From: Thermovibrio guaymasensis
Lineage (GTDB): Bacteria > Aquificota > Aquificia > Desulfurobacteriales > Desulfurobacteriaceae
Assembly (NCBI RefSeq): GCF_003633715.1
Contig: NZ_RBIE01000003.1
Location: forward strand, 55,964-119,963
DNA length: 64,000 bases
Direction: 5' to 3'
The position numbers and the translations under genes were made by a program. This document shows positions 37,801 through 48,854 of this stretch, in pieces (the stretch's first letter is position 1; each line of letters begins with the position of its first letter). The notes under the pieces are model-generated. The model had not been told where the DNA came from. It saw only the letters and a program-made list of their open reading frames with translations, and did not search any database.

Positions 37801-38234
37801 CTGAAACCAAAACTTATAAGTTCTTGTCTGTTAAGCTCCGAATCTGCAATTGCTGCTTTACAGATTTCTTTCAAGAGTTTTAACTGCTGTCTTCCTTTTA
37901 TGGAATATCTGTAAAGGGGGGATTCTTTCGGAAAGAACTTTTCGGGAGTAATATTATGGTAGACAAGGATTAAATTCTCTTTAAGAGAAAGAAGCCAGTC
38001 ATCAAGATCATGACCCAAAGAGTGATGGATAAAAAGTATATTCTCGCTACTACTTTTATATTCCGAATAATGCTTAACTTTTCCTCTTAACCTTTCATCA
38101 ATGTGCTGAACGTATATTTCAGACCTGAACCCCAGCTCTCTTAAAAGATTTTGGATAAAAAACATACCGTTTGTTATTGCATCTCCATAAGCACTTCCGG
38201 AGTGAAATTGATGAATCTCTCTAATATCAATCAT
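34851..38234 (-). CDS. three-domain GT4 glycosyltransferase
   Basis: 1127 residues containing three consecutive GT-B glycosyltransferase units (about 1-350, 385-735, 755-1127). Donor-site signatures are SEHEGFGVPIVESFA in unit 1 and TRGEGFGLPMAEAMLLG in unit 2. Unit 3 has a weaker form (QHTQESSSSAVRYSLS) in which the glycine-rich EGFG is replaced, and it starts WISTWNTRCGIASYS. Such fused enzymes build repeating oligosaccharides without releasing the intermediate. The start overlaps the stop of the DUF4214-methyltransferase by 4 nt. A polymerising or primer-extending role for an ABC-exported glycan is inference. Confidence 0.9.
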   Translation of the reverse strand: MIDIREIHQFHSGSAYGDAITNGMFFIQNLLRELGFRSEIYVQHIDERLRGKVKHYSEYKSSSENILFIHHSLGHDLDDWLLSLKENLILVYHNITPEKFFPKESPLYRYSIKGRQQLKLLKEICKAAIADSELNRQELISFGFSKDRVFTIPLLFDIKRLKEHPFNKKLFDEVVKYFNILFVGRIVENKKQDQLIDVLYFLKKLMDRSPKLILVGETTSKKYEEFVKSKVHKYNLQEDVVFTGKVTNEDLYTYYRASDVFLCLSEHEGFGVPIVESFAFDLPVIAYDSPKSNIRYTLNRGGILLKEKDPRKIAALISILSKNRALRREIIKTQREAIKFYENSYVISKFFRFLEWLELKLNREKKEKILESQKLIEKPKVQIEGPFDSSYSLALVNREMAKALDNHFPNKVALYSTEGYGDFEPNEEFLSGNPDVKRMWELGEKGVVADVVARNLYPPRVYDMKGLINIMNSYGWEESEFPKKYLKDFNRFLDALPVMSPYVKKIMIDNGISIPVFEVGIGVDHVLNVEPKEFSLKTKKKFKFLHISSGFPRKGLDVLLEAYTSAFTSKDDVVLIIKTFPNPHNNVEDLVGKYKSKPNCPEIELINEDLPYEYIVGLYRKSDCLVQPTRGEGFGLPMAEAMLLGIPVITTAYGGQSYFCNDENSWLIDFKFTKAKTHMNLFNSYWVEPSKEHLADLMQYIYKNRESKEVEEKIKKAKETLLRKFKWSDCSQRLINVINEVENLPVFLNKKVNVAWISTWNTRCGIASYSKFILDRFSEDLKVKIISNKVPSEEIINMQEEDNVTRVWKLGAKQEIYDILTEIDKEDIDTVFIQYNFGLIDINYLGKLIEELKLRNKNVFITLHSVKDVNKPDFKASLKWIVKELSKVDRIFVHSLHDLNYLKDIGLIQNVALFPHGVELRNLSEKRIGFFKKELGLEGKKIIASFGFLLPHKGIVELIEAFNLVKEHFRNSHLLLLNSLYPVPESKEYLETCRETIKRLGLEREVTLITDFLPEDDVRHILATADVVVYPYQHTQESSSSAVRYSLSLKKPVICTSLEIFDDVSDVVFFTKDTSYRSIAEKINSLLSKPEEVERKVKSIERWLECVSWDSLAERLENIIKYFKVYN

Positions 38235-39517
38235 CTTTTATACCCTACAATAGCGTAGTCTAGATAGAACTTCTTCAAATCATCATCCTTTCTCTTTTTT
38301 TCCTTTAAGGGAGAAGAAAAAATAAGATTTAAATCCTTAAACCCTACCCAATTAAGGATGAAAGTAAGGGTATCTGGAGGAATAGGTTTTACGTGAGTTT
38401 CATCAATGTAAAACCTAGGAAAAGCCTCAAAATTCCAAGGGTTTAAAGTCTCTAAGATTAAAACCCCACCAGGCACGAGCTTTTCATAAGTTAAAGTTAA
38501 AAATTCCTTTAAGTAATCAGGATCAAAATGTTCTATAACTTGAAAAGCAGTTATTGCAGAGAATTGACCTTTAGCTCTCTTTAAATAGGAATTAACGTCA
38601 TTATTATAGACTTCAAATCCCCGTTCTCTAAGATGAGCTATAGTGTAACGGTTTAAATCTATTCCAACTGCATTAATTCCTCTTTGACTAAGTAATTCCA
38701 GAAACTCCCCCCTTCCGCACCCGACATCAAGAACGGGATAATTCTTAGCAAGGTTTTCAGGAATGAATTTAAGATACTGTGCAAGTCTCTCCTTTATCTC
38801 ACTTGAGGTTCCCCGAAAGATATTTTCAAAATTTGAGTAATAATCAAGACTTCTATCTAAATTTAAATCCCGTATCTTTACAGTAATTTTTGAAGGGATT
38901 GATTCTTCCTCCAACTTATCTTCCAGTTTTTTTAATTTTGCTCTTAGAACTAAACTGTTCCCTTTCTCTTCTATAAGTTCACTTGTAATATAGCTGATGT
39001 CCTCTTCCTGTTTGCTCTCTAAGAGTTGCACTCTCTTTTCCATAAGCTGAAAATTTCTATAGATGCTATTTTCCAAAAAGTTCATGAGTTTCATAAATTT
39101 AGGAACGGTAAAGAAGAATTTAAGAGTCTTGATAATGAAACCTAAAACGGGAACATGAGATAAGTAAGAATAAATAGCTCTCTTTCCAATTCCTAAGATC
39201 TTTACACCTTTAGCTCTACCCTCTTGAGAATACCTTAACCTTACTATTACATCTGTCCTTGTAAACTCTCCAGATCTTAACTTTCCCAGGTAATGTCTGA
39301 AACCTTCAGGATCAGGCTCTCTACCGAGTATTGCTTTATAAGCAAACTTTATAAATTCCTCATCATGGTAGTTCATAAAATCGCCAATAGTATAAGTAGA
39401 AGAAGGTGTTTCTAACTTTGAACTTTCATCAACAACCTTATCTAGTTTAGTAAGTTCTTTGGTTATTTCCTTTATTAAAACTTCTGAACTAACCTTTTTT
39501 GATTTAAATTCAAGCAT
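38231..39517 (-). CDS. DUF4214 domain fused to a SAM-dependent methyltransferase
   Basis: 428 residues. About 50-115 is a DUF4214 unit ([20 protein letters not shown]…LRYSQEGR). A membrane-associated or amphipathic stretch and a coiled coil (about 135-215) follow. From about 240 there is a class I methyltransferase with [15 protein letters not shown] and an acidic strand-2 end VGIDLN. This resembles chain-terminating glycan methyltransferases with a coiled-coil ruler, such as WbdD. The Wzt-C domain in the island would read such a cap. The shared DUF4214 domain links it to the RTX protein. It overlaps gmd by 8 nt and the triple GT by 4 nt. Confidence 0.85.
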   Translation of the reverse strand: MLEFKSKKVSSEVLIKEITKELTKLDKVVDESSKLETPSSTYTIGDFMNYHDEEFIKFAYKAILGREPDPEGFRHYLGKLRSGEFTRTDVIVRLRYSQEGRAKGVKILGIGKRAIYSYLSHVPVLGFIIKTLKFFFTVPKFMKLMNFLENSIYRNFQLMEKRVQLLESKQEEDISYITSELIEEKGNSLVLRAKLKKLEDKLEEESIPSKITVKIRDLNLDRSLDYYSNFENIFRGTSSEIKERLAQYLKFIPENLAKNYPVLDVGCGRGEFLELLSQRGINAVGIDLNRYTIAHLRERGFEVYNNDVNSYLKRAKGQFSAITAFQVIEHFDPDYLKEFLTLTYEKLVPGGVLILETLNPWNFEAFPRFYIDETHVKPIPPDTLTFILNWVGFKDLNLIFSSPLKEKKRKDDDLKKFYLDYAIVGYKR

Positions 39518-40547
39518 TTTTTGACCTAACTAAATTTGAAACTCTCCTTAAATCCGATTCCATCATTATTCTAACAAGTTCTTTAAACTTGATTTTTGGA
39601 GACCACCCCATTTTTTCTTTCGCTTTCTTTGGATCCCCTACGAGGACATCAACCTCCGCAGGGCGATAGAATTCTGGTGACACCTCTACTATAACCTTTC
39701 CTGTATTTTTATCTATGCCTTTTGTATTTACTCCTTCTCCAGTCCATTCAAGATGGAATCCCGCTACCGCTGCAGCTTCCTCAACAAACTCTTTCACCGT
39801 ATGCGTTTCTCCTGTAGCTAATACATAATCATCAGGTTCCTTTTGTTGCAACATTAGCCACATACCTTCAACGTATTCTGGAGCATAGCCCCAATCTCTC
39901 TTAGCTTCTAAATTACCAAGAATTAGTTTATCCTGGAGGCCATACTTTATCCTTGCGAGGCTGTAAGTTATCTTTCTTGTAACGAACTCCAATCCTCTTA
40001 AAGGTGATTCGTGGTTAAACAGTATTCCAGAACAGGCAAATATATTGTAGGATTCCCTATAGTTAACAGTTATCCAATGTCCAAAAAGCTTAGCTACTCC
40101 ATAAGGACTCCTCGGATAAAAAGGAGTTTTTTCGTTTTGAGGTATCTGTTGAACTTTACCAAACATTTCACTCGTAGAGGCTTGATAGAACTTCACATCC
40201 GGTTTTAACGTCCTTACTGCCTCCAGCAACCTTAAAACTCCTATTGCATTGACTTCCGAAGTTAAAATCGGCTGCTCAAAAGAGGCTTTCACAAAGCTTT
40301 GGGCTGCCAGGTTATAGATTTCATCAGGTTTGACCTTATCAATTACTCTCATTACATTGGTTAACTCAAGTAAATCTAAGTAAACTATCTTTACATCATT
40401 CTCTATTCCAAGCTCTCTTAATCTCCAGTTTGAGGAATCTCCACTTCTCCTGTCTGCTCCATAAACCTCATAACCTTTTTCAAGTAAAAACTTAGCTAGA
40501 TAGGCTCCATCCTGTCCCCGGATTCCCGTTATTAAAGCTCTTCTCAT
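39510..40547 (-). CDS. gmd: GDP-mannose 4,6-dehydratase
   Basis: Converts GDP-mannose to GDP-4-keto-6-deoxymannose, precursor of GDP-rhamnose, fucose or perosamine. Extended SDR, 345 residues: NADP site [34 protein letters not shown], catalytic YGVAK with preceding STSEMFG, and FNHESPLRG and [15 protein letters not shown] substrate blocks, all family-specific. No reductase or aminotransferase for the next step is adjacent, so the final sugar is unknown. It leads the minus-strand operon that includes the methyltransferase and triple GT, and it complements ManC encoded nearby. Confidence 0.95.
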   Translation of the reverse strand: MRRALITGIRGQDGAYLAKFLLEKGYEVYGADRRSGDSSNWRLRELGIENDVKIVYLDLLELTNVMRVIDKVKPDEIYNLAAQSFVKASFEQPILTSEVNAIGVLRLLEAVRTLKPDVKFYQASTSEMFGKVQQIPQNEKTPFYPRSPYGVAKLFGHWITVNYRESYNIFACSGILFNHESPLRGLEFVTRKITYSLARIKYGLQDKLILGNLEAKRDWGYAPEYVEGMWLMLQQKEPDDYVLATGETHTVKEFVEEAAAVAGFHLEWTGEGVNTKGIDKNTGKVIVEVSPEFYRPAEVDVLVGDPKKAKEKMGWSPKIKFKELVRIMMESDLRRVSNLVRSKNA

Positions 40548-40560
40548 ATCCAGCCCTCGC

Positions 40561-40588
40561 TTGACTCTCTTAGTGGGTCTAATAATTT
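40561..40588 (+). promoter_or_regulatory. candidate promoter for the plus-strand mannose/GT operon
   Basis: TTGACT (40561-40566), 16-nt spacer, TAATTT (40583-40588), about 40 nt ahead of the first glycosyltransferase start. It lies in the gap divergent from gmd. Confidence 0.55.
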
Positions 40589-40629
40589 AATTTCAAATTG
40601 GTGCAAAGGCCACATTGAAGGAGAATAAC

Positions 40630-41727
40630 TTGAAGATCGGAGTTTACGGTAGTCCATTGGCCGGAAAACGAACCGGTATTGGAAACTACATTTTTTATTT
40701 ACTTAAAAACCTAGAGTCCATTTTACCGAAAGCTAAATTTTTTGTAATTTCCCAACTTGATATTGAGGATTTACCCTTCTCCAATAAAGAAAATTTTACC
40801 TTAATCGTAGAAAAGAATCCGTTTTTAAGGAAACTTCCAAAAAGTCTTTGGTTAAGGTATTTTTCCCATAGGTTAATTAATCGTCTTAATCTTAATGTTT
40901 TTTGGTCTGGAATTCCTATACTGCCAAACCTCCTTAAAACAGGAGTTACAAAAACTATTACAGTTCATGATTTTAACGTTCATCTAGTTCCTGAAACGAT
41001 GAAGACAACAGTCCGTTTAGGATATAAGATTTACTTTAACAAAAGTATCAGAGAGGCCCATAGAATAGTTACAGTTTCCGAAGGAACAGCAAAAAAACTC
41101 TCACAATTCTACTCAAGGCAAGCAGATGCTGTTGTTCATCCAGGAGTAGACCTTAAAAAATTTAAAATTTTGAATAAACAGTTCGTCAAGGACTATTTAA
41201 TCAGGAAAAATTTAAACAAATATATCCTATTTGTTTCAACGATTGAACCAAGAAAAAACTTGGATTCTCTAATTGATGCTTTTATGGAACTTAAAGCAAA
41301 AGGCAGATTAAAGCACTATAAGCTTGTTATCGCCGGAGACAGTGGATGGAAAAACCGCACTATTGAAAAGAAGATAAAAGAATTTAGTTCCGAGATTCTT
41401 TATTTAAAGTACGTTCCTGAAGAAGAACTTCCATTGCTATATAATGGAGCTGATCTTTTCGTTTTACCTTCCATCTATGAGGGCTTTGGAATGCCTGCTC
41501 AGGAAGCAAGGGCCTGCGGATGTTGTGTTATGGTTTCCGATATACCGGAGCTCCACGAGTCTGCAGGCCCAGGTGCAATCTACGTTAAACCCACAAAAGA
41601 AGGGCTAAAGGAGGCCCTTTCCCTGTTTGAAAGAGGTAAACTTAGTTGTGATAAGGAGAAGTTAAGAGAAGGCCTATTTTTATGGGAAGAAGAGGCAAAA
41701 AAACTTGCTGAGGTTTTAATAAAATGA
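40630..41727 (+). CDS. GT4-family glycosyltransferase
   Basis: 365-residue GT-B enzyme. N-domain GVYGSPLAGKRTGIGNYIFYLL; C-domain STIEPRKNLDSLIDAF and IYEGFGMPAQEARACGCCVMVSD, the retaining GT4 donor loop. TTG 40630 is chosen over 40615 because AAGGAG lies 6 nt ahead and the conserved KIGVYG begins at once. Probably a mannosyltransferase because it is coupled by a 4-nt overlap to the GDP-mannose synthesis gene manC. Acceptor unknown. Confidence 0.88.
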   Translation: MKIGVYGSPLAGKRTGIGNYIFYLLKNLESILPKAKFFVISQLDIEDLPFSNKENFTLIVEKNPFLRKLPKSLWLRYFSHRLINRLNLNVFWSGIPILPNLLKTGVTKTITVHDFNVHLVPETMKTTVRLGYKIYFNKSIREAHRIVTVSEGTAKKLSQFYSRQADAVVHPGVDLKKFKILNKQFVKDYLIRKNLNKYILFVSTIEPRKNLDSLIDAFMELKAKGRLKHYKLVIAGDSGWKNRTIEKKIKEFSSEILYLKYVPEEELPLLYNGADLFVLPSIYEGFGMPAQEARACGCCVMVSDIPELHESAGPGAIYVKPTKEGLKEALSLFERGKLSCDKEKLREGLFLWEEEAKKLAEVLIK

Positions 41728-43130
41728 AAGCTGTTATTCTCTGCGGAGGAAACGGTACGAGGCTCTTTCCGGCCTCAAGGAAAGCAATGCCCAAACAGTT
41801 CCTTAAGATTTTCTCAGGGAAATCCCTTTTTCAGAGTACTCTAAAGAGAACCTTGCTTACTTTCAATGAAGAGGACTTGATAGTTGTAACAAACGAAAGG
41901 CACAAGTTCCTCGTTAAAAAACAGATTGAGGAGCTCCTTGGGGAGAAGGACTTTAACAACTTCATCTTTGAACCGATCGGCAGGAACACTGCTCCAGCTA
42001 TTGCTTTAGCTTCAAAGTTTGCCCTTGAGCGTCTAGGAGCGGACGAAGAGGAAGTTATCTTTATCTTCCCTTCTGACCACTTAATACTTCCGGAGGAAGC
42101 CCTCAAGGTCTACTTAGAAAGGGCAAAAAAGATAGCAGGGGAAAACTTCCTCGTTACCTTTGGAGTTAAACCTACCAAGCCTGAAACCGGCTACGGCTAC
42201 ATTGAAGCCGGCCAGGAGATTGGAGAAGGTGCCTTTAGAGTAAAGAGGTTTCATGAAAAGCCGAACTTTGAGGTTGCCGTTGAGTACTTATCAAAGGGCA
42301 ACTTCTTCTGGAACAGTGGAATGTTTGCCTTTAAAATCGGAAAAGTTCTTGAGGAATTCAGGAGGCATTCTCCAGAAATCTACAGGCTTGTTAGCTCTTT
42401 AAGTTTTGAAGAGCTCCTTGAAAGCTTCAGCCAAATGCCGGATATCTCAATAGACTACGCAGTCATGGAGAAAGCAGAAGATATTGCAGTTATACCTATG
42501 GATATAGTCTGGTCTGACCTTGGTTCTTGGGATGCGCTTTACGACAGCTTAAAGGATAAGGAGGGAGAAAACGTTAAACTCGGTCAAGTTATTGACATAG
42601 ATACTAAAGGCTCTTTTATTCTGGCTGATAAAAGGATAGTTTCAACGATAGGAGTTGAGGACCTCATAGTCGTTGATAGCGAAGATTTCCTACTTATAAC
42701 AAGAAGAGGAGAAAGTCAAAGGGTAAGGGAAGTTGTCAAGAAACTTGAAAAAGATGAAGAGCTAAGGACTTTAACGGAGTTTCACGTTAAAGTCTTTAGG
42801 CCCTGGGGTTACTACGTTGAGCTTGAGAAGGGTAAAGGTTTTAAGGTAAAGAAGCTTTTCGTTGATCCTGGTAAAGCTTTAAGCCTTCAGCTTCATAAGT
42901 TTAGAAGCGAACACTGGGTTGTTGTTAGGGGAGAGGCTGAAGTACTGATTGAAGGAGAAAACGGTTCCCTCAGAAGGGTAATCTTGAAGGAAAACGAGAG
43001 CATTTACGTTCCAAAGGGAAAGAAACATAAACTCATTAACAGTACCTCATCCCCTCTTGAGATAATAGAGGTTCAGGTCGGAAATTATCTAGGAGAGGAT
43101 GACATAATAAGGTTTGATGTTAGCTATTAG
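41724..43130 (+). CDS. manC: mannose-1-phosphate guanylyltransferase / mannose-6-phosphate isomerase
   Basis: Bifunctional type II enzyme, 468 residues. Residues 1-280 are the nucleotidyltransferase, with signature CGGNGTRLFPASRKAMPKQF, FIFPSDHLI and KPTKPETGYGYIE. From about 350 a cupin domain shows FRPWGYYVELEKG, SLQLHKFRSEHWVVVRG and VPKGKKHKLIN, the isomerase part. It supplies GDP-mannose for Gmd and the neighbouring glycosyltransferases. ATGA overlap with the upstream GT and a 14-nt overlap with the following phosphoglycosyl transferase gene. Confidence 0.95.
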   Translation: MKAVILCGGNGTRLFPASRKAMPKQFLKIFSGKSLFQSTLKRTLLTFNEEDLIVVTNERHKFLVKKQIEELLGEKDFNNFIFEPIGRNTAPAIALASKFALERLGADEEEVIFIFPSDHLILPEEALKVYLERAKKIAGENFLVTFGVKPTKPETGYGYIEAGQEIGEGAFRVKRFHEKPNFEVAVEYLSKGNFFWNSGMFAFKIGKVLEEFRRHSPEIYRLVSSLSFEELLESFSQMPDISIDYAVMEKAEDIAVIPMDIVWSDLGSWDALYDSLKDKEGENVKLGQVIDIDTKGSFILADKRIVSTIGVEDLIVVDSEDFLLITRRGESQRVREVVKKLEKDEELRTLTEFHVKVFRPWGYYVELEKGKGFKVKKLFVDPGKALSLQLHKFRSEHWVVVRGEAEVLIEGENGSLRRVILKENESIYVPKGKKHKLINSTSSPLEIIEVQVGNYLGEDDIIRFDVSY

Positions 43131-43773
43131 AGAAACGGAAAAGAGCTTTTACAGGAAAGTGGGAAAGAGGTTGATTGACCTCTCCTTTGGAGGTATTCTC
43201 CTCTTTCTTTCACTCCCTATTATGAGCTTAATAGCTATCCTAATAAAGGTTTTCGATGGAGGATGCGTAATCTACAAACAGAGAAGGTTGGGCTTAGAAG
43301 GTAAAGAGTTTATTTTATATAAGTTTAGAACAATGAAAGTTAACGGAGAAAAGGAGTTAAAGGAGTTCTTAGAGAGAAACCCTGAAGCTGCAAAAGAGTA
43401 CAAAAAGTACAAAAAGATTAAGGGGAACGACCCAAGAGTAACTACAGTCGGAAAATTCTTAAGGAAATTTAGCCTTGATGAACTTCCACAGCTTTTTAAC
43501 GTTTTGAAGGGAGACATGAGTTTAGTTGGTCCCAGACCCTATCTAAAAGAGGAACTTTTCTCAAGTGAAGTTAATGGGGAGGAAAGGGAGAAAATCCTAT
43601 CAGTCAAACCAGGTATAACCGGACTTTGGCAAGTTTCAGGTAGAAATGAACTAACATTTAAAGAGAGAATCAGGATTGATTTAAAATACGTTGAGAAAGT
43701 CTCGCTAAAGGAAGACTTCAAAATCCTTTTAAAGACACTTTTTGTTGTTCTAAAGGGAAAAGGAGCCTATTGA
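43117..43773 (+). CDS. polyprenyl-phosphate sugar-1-phosphate transferase (PglC/WcaJ/ExoY type)
   Basis: Starts the lipid-linked glycan by moving a sugar-1-phosphate to undecaprenyl phosphate at the inner membrane. Short-form enzyme, 218 residues: one hydrophobic segment (LSFGGILLFLSLPIMSLIAILI), then YKQRRLG, LYKFRTMKVNGE, the catalytic DELPQLFNVLKGDMSLVGPRP block, and PGITGLWQVSGRN. ATG 43117 is preferred over TTG 43114. Sugar specificity (galactose, glucose or N-acetylhexosamine) cannot be told. It sits between manC and a GT, as expected for an initiating enzyme. Confidence 0.92.
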   Translation: MLAIRETEKSFYRKVGKRLIDLSFGGILLFLSLPIMSLIAILIKVFDGGCVIYKQRRLGLEGKEFILYKFRTMKVNGEKELKEFLERNPEAAKEYKKYKKIKGNDPRVTTVGKFLRKFSLDELPQLFNVLKGDMSLVGPRPYLKEELFSSEVNGEEREKILSVKPGITGLWQVSGRNELTFKERIRIDLKYVEKVSLKEDFKILLKTLFVVLKGKGAY

Positions 43774-43774
43774 A

Positions 43775-46672
<2,898 letters not shown>

Positions 46673-46682
46673 TCTTCCTCCT

Positions 46683-47063
46683 TTAGCGTTTGAAGTTAAA
46701 GGGTAGGAGCTCTCCTAAGGTAAACTGTTCCTCTTCACTATCGTTTGCAACGATTACCCTAAAGTCCTCACCGAAGAACTCTGCCATAACCTGCCTACAG
46801 GCTCCACAAGGGTAAGGTAGGTTTTCCCGTCCGGGAGTGTAAACCAAGATTTTTTCAAACTTCCTCTTCCCTTCAGATACAGCCTTAAAAACTGCAACCC
46901 TTTCAGCACATACTGTTAACCCGTAAGAAGCGTTTTCAACGTTCACCCCTGTAAATAGGCCGTCCTCTCCAAAGAGAACTGCCGATACCCTAAAGTTTGA
47001 GTAGGGGGCATAAGCGTTCCTCAAGACCTCTTTTGCCACCTTAACCATCTCAACTGTTTTCAC
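46683..47063 (-). CDS. cdd: cytidine deaminase
   Basis: Zinc enzyme turning cytidine or deoxycytidine into uridine forms for salvage. 126 residues, tetrameric type: substrate block NVENASYGLTVCAERVAVFKAV with zinc Cys and catalytic Glu, and PCGACRQVMAEF with the other two zinc cysteines. It overlaps the phosphoribosyltransferase gene by 14 nt; both belong to nucleobase salvage, and the nucleoside phosphorylase at the left edge uses the product. Confidence 0.95.
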   Translation of the reverse strand: MKTVEMVKVAKEVLRNAYAPYSNFRVSAVLFGEDGLFTGVNVENASYGLTVCAERVAVFKAVSEGKRKFEKILVYTPGRENLPYPCGACRQVMAEFFGEDFRVIVANDSEEEQFTLGELLPFNFKR

Positions 47064-47718
47064 CTTCCACCTCCGGGAAGAAGAGACCTTCCTTCCTTAA
47101 GTCTTCTACAAAGTTAAGAACTTCCTGGTCTGAAAGGTCGTGGAAATCGTAGTAGAACGAGGCAACGGCGAAGGGGAGCTCCCTACTTTCAACCAAACAA
47201 TAGACTTGGTCAAAGTGGTCCTCTAAGAGCTCCTTCGTATGAACGGGACACACAGGGGCAACTGCAACTACGGCGTCTGGAGAGAACTTCTTAAGGAAAT
47301 TAGCTGCAGCAATTGCTGTATAGCCTGAGGCAAAGCCGTCATCAACCACAACTGCAACTTTTCCTTTAAGGTCCCTATACCCCTTACCTCCCCTGTAAAC
47401 CTCGTTCCTCCTTAAAACCTCCTGGTGAACTACCCTTGCAATTTCCTCAACGGTCTTTGGAGATAGGTACCCTTCAAACTCAGGATTTAAAACGACTCTT
47501 CCGTCAAGGGTAATAGCCCCAAACCCTGCTTCAGGGTTCCACGGAATTGGAAGCTTCCTAACGACCACTATGTCAAACGGGACCTTAAAGGCCTTTGAAA
47601 GGGCGTATCCTACCGGAACTCCTCCCCTTGGAATTGCAAAGATTACGCTGTTTGACGGCAGCTTTAACCTTTCTGCCAGCCTGTATCCGGCCTCAAGCCT
47701 ATCCTTGAATATGGCCAT
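47050..47718 (-). CDS. type I phosphoribosyltransferase
   Basis: 222 residues. The PRPP-binding loop reads VAVVVDDGFASGYTAIAAANFLKK, and the N-terminal block is IFAIPRGGVPVGYALSKAF. This is the group often annotated as phosphoribosyltransferase with RGGVPVG, sometimes fused to hydrolases; here it stands alone. The base substrate is not determinable. Operon partner cytidine deaminase suggests pyrimidine or general nucleobase salvage. Divergent from the DUF104-like gene across 56 nt. Confidence 0.88.
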   Translation of the reverse strand: MAIFKDRLEAGYRLAERLKLPSNSVIFAIPRGGVPVGYALSKAFKVPFDIVVVRKLPIPWNPEAGFGAITLDGRVVLNPEFEGYLSPKTVEEIARVVHQEVLRRNEVYRGGKGYRDLKGKVAVVVDDGFASGYTAIAAANFLKKFSPDAVVAVAPVCPVHTKELLEDHFDQVYCLVESRELPFAVASFYYDFHDLSDQEVLNFVEDLRKEGLFFPEVEGENS

Positions 47719-47774
47719 CTCTCCCTCCTCAAAATAAATTTCTTAACATACGAATATCTTAACAGAGTGAACCT

Positions 47775-48206
47775 ATGAAAACTGTTAGAGCCGTTTTTAA
47801 AAACGGAGTTTTCGTCCCGGTTGAGCCCTGCTCTCCACCTGAAGGGTGTGAGGCGGTAGTTGTTTTCGTTGATAAAAGGGAAAAGGAGCTCCCAAAGTGG
47901 TGGAACTCTATTGACGTTAAGGAGGAGAAGAAGAGGGCCCTCTTGGACTTCGTTAGCCTTCTTAGGAGGAGAGTTTCACCGATAGACGTTAAGGCCGTTG
48001 TTTCAGACGGAGGACTTGAAGTATTTGTAATAACCGATGACTCAGAAAGGGACTTGAGGGCTGTTATGGAAGAGGCCCTTAAGGTCTACGAAAGGAGCTC
48101 CGTTTACCTTCCGGTTCAGGTTATAAGCTCAAACCGGCTTGAGAGGTGGAGGGAACAGGGGAGCTCCATCTACAAACAGATTGAGAAGGGAGTAAGCCTC
48201 CTGTGA
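47775..48206 (+). CDS. protein with DUF104-like antitoxin N-terminus
   Basis: 143 residues. The first 35 (VRAVFKNGVFVPVEPCSPPEGCEAVVVFV) match the short β-barrel of DUF104/AF2212-type antitoxins. The remaining 100 residues (for example VKAVVSDGGLEVFVITDDSERDLRAV) are not recognised and may form an α/β domain. No PIN toxin follows, so this is probably not a classical toxin-antitoxin pair. The GTGA overlap with the spoVG-like gene couples the two. Function unknown. Confidence 0.65.
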   Translation: MKTVRAVFKNGVFVPVEPCSPPEGCEAVVVFVDKREKELPKWWNSIDVKEEKKRALLDFVSLLRRRVSPIDVKAVVSDGGLEVFVITDDSERDLRAVMEEALKVYERSSVYLPVQVISSNRLERWREQGSSIYKQIEKGVSLL

Positions 48207-48538
48207 GAAGGAAAGAGATTGAAAGGCTCCCCGTAATGAACCTTGAGGTTACAGACGTAAAGATCTATCCCTTTGATACTACGGGAATTGGTGGAAACAT
48301 TAAAGCCGTTGCTACGGTGAAGATTAACAACGTCTTGGAAATTAAGGACATAAAAATCATATATTCAAATAAGGGCTACTTCATACAGATGCCCTCCAAG
48401 AGGAGCAGAACGGGAGAATACGTTCCAATAGTTAACCCCCTAGAAAAGGACCTATACCTTCACATAAGGAGGAAGGTCCTTGACGAGTACAAACGGATTA
48501 TGGAGAAGTACGGTGAAAAGGTTAATCCTAACGATTAG
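48203..48538 (+). CDS. spoVG: SpoVG-family nucleic-acid-binding regulator
   Basis: Recognised by LEVTDVKIYPF, a central β-sheet (IKAVATVKINNVLEIKDIKII), GYFIQMPSKRSRTGEYVPIVNP and a C-terminal helix, all conserved in SpoVG. Members bind DNA and RNA and act as site-specific regulators. The GTG start overlaps the previous stop (GTGA). A start at ATG 48236 would give the usual 100-residue SpoVG, so the first eleven residues may not be made. The 3' end overlaps the lipoprotein gene. Confidence 0.9.
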   Translation: MRRKEIERLPVMNLEVTDVKIYPFDTTGIGGNIKAVATVKINNVLEIKDIKIIYSNKGYFIQMPSKRSRTGEYVPIVNPLEKDLYLHIRRKVLDEYKRIMEKYGEKVNPND

Positions 48539-48854
48539 TATTCCTGCCCTCTTGTTTTCAGGGTGTACCTCCAACCAGCTTTCAAAGACCGATGCTGCGT
48601 TGCTTGGAGCCCTTGGAGGGGCTGCAGTTGGAGCTGCAACCCATAAACACTACAAGTCGTCTGCCAAAGATGCGGCCATTTACGGAGCAGTTGCCGGAGG
48701 AATCTTAGGGTACGTTATGGGAAGCGACCAGACAAATCAGCACACGGTTAGCGCTGAAACCGAGTACGACGTTAAGACGAAGGACGGGAAAGTAATTCAC
48801 GTAAGGGAGAACTGGTACACTGTTGATAGCCAGCCGGCCCCTACCTCTAAGTAG
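48513..48854 (+). CDS. glycine-zipper lipoprotein
   Basis: 113 residues. Signal peptide KRLILTISIPALLFSGC with lipobox Cys, then a glycine-zipper hairpin (ALLGALGGAAVGAATHKHYK, then AAIYGAVAGGILGYVMG) as in SlyB/OmpA-associated lipoproteins, and a short β tail. GTG 48513 is chosen because GGAG lies 7 nt ahead and the signal peptide begins immediately; a longer frame to 48480 would spoil it. Outer-membrane location expected. It overlaps spoVG by 26 nt and the convergent trmB-like gene by 8 nt. Confidence 0.82.
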   Translation: MKRLILTISIPALLFSGCTSNQLSKTDAALLGALGGAAVGAATHKHYKSSAKDAAIYGAVAGGILGYVMGSDQTNQHTVSAETEYDVKTKDGKVIHVRENWYTVDSQPAPTSK

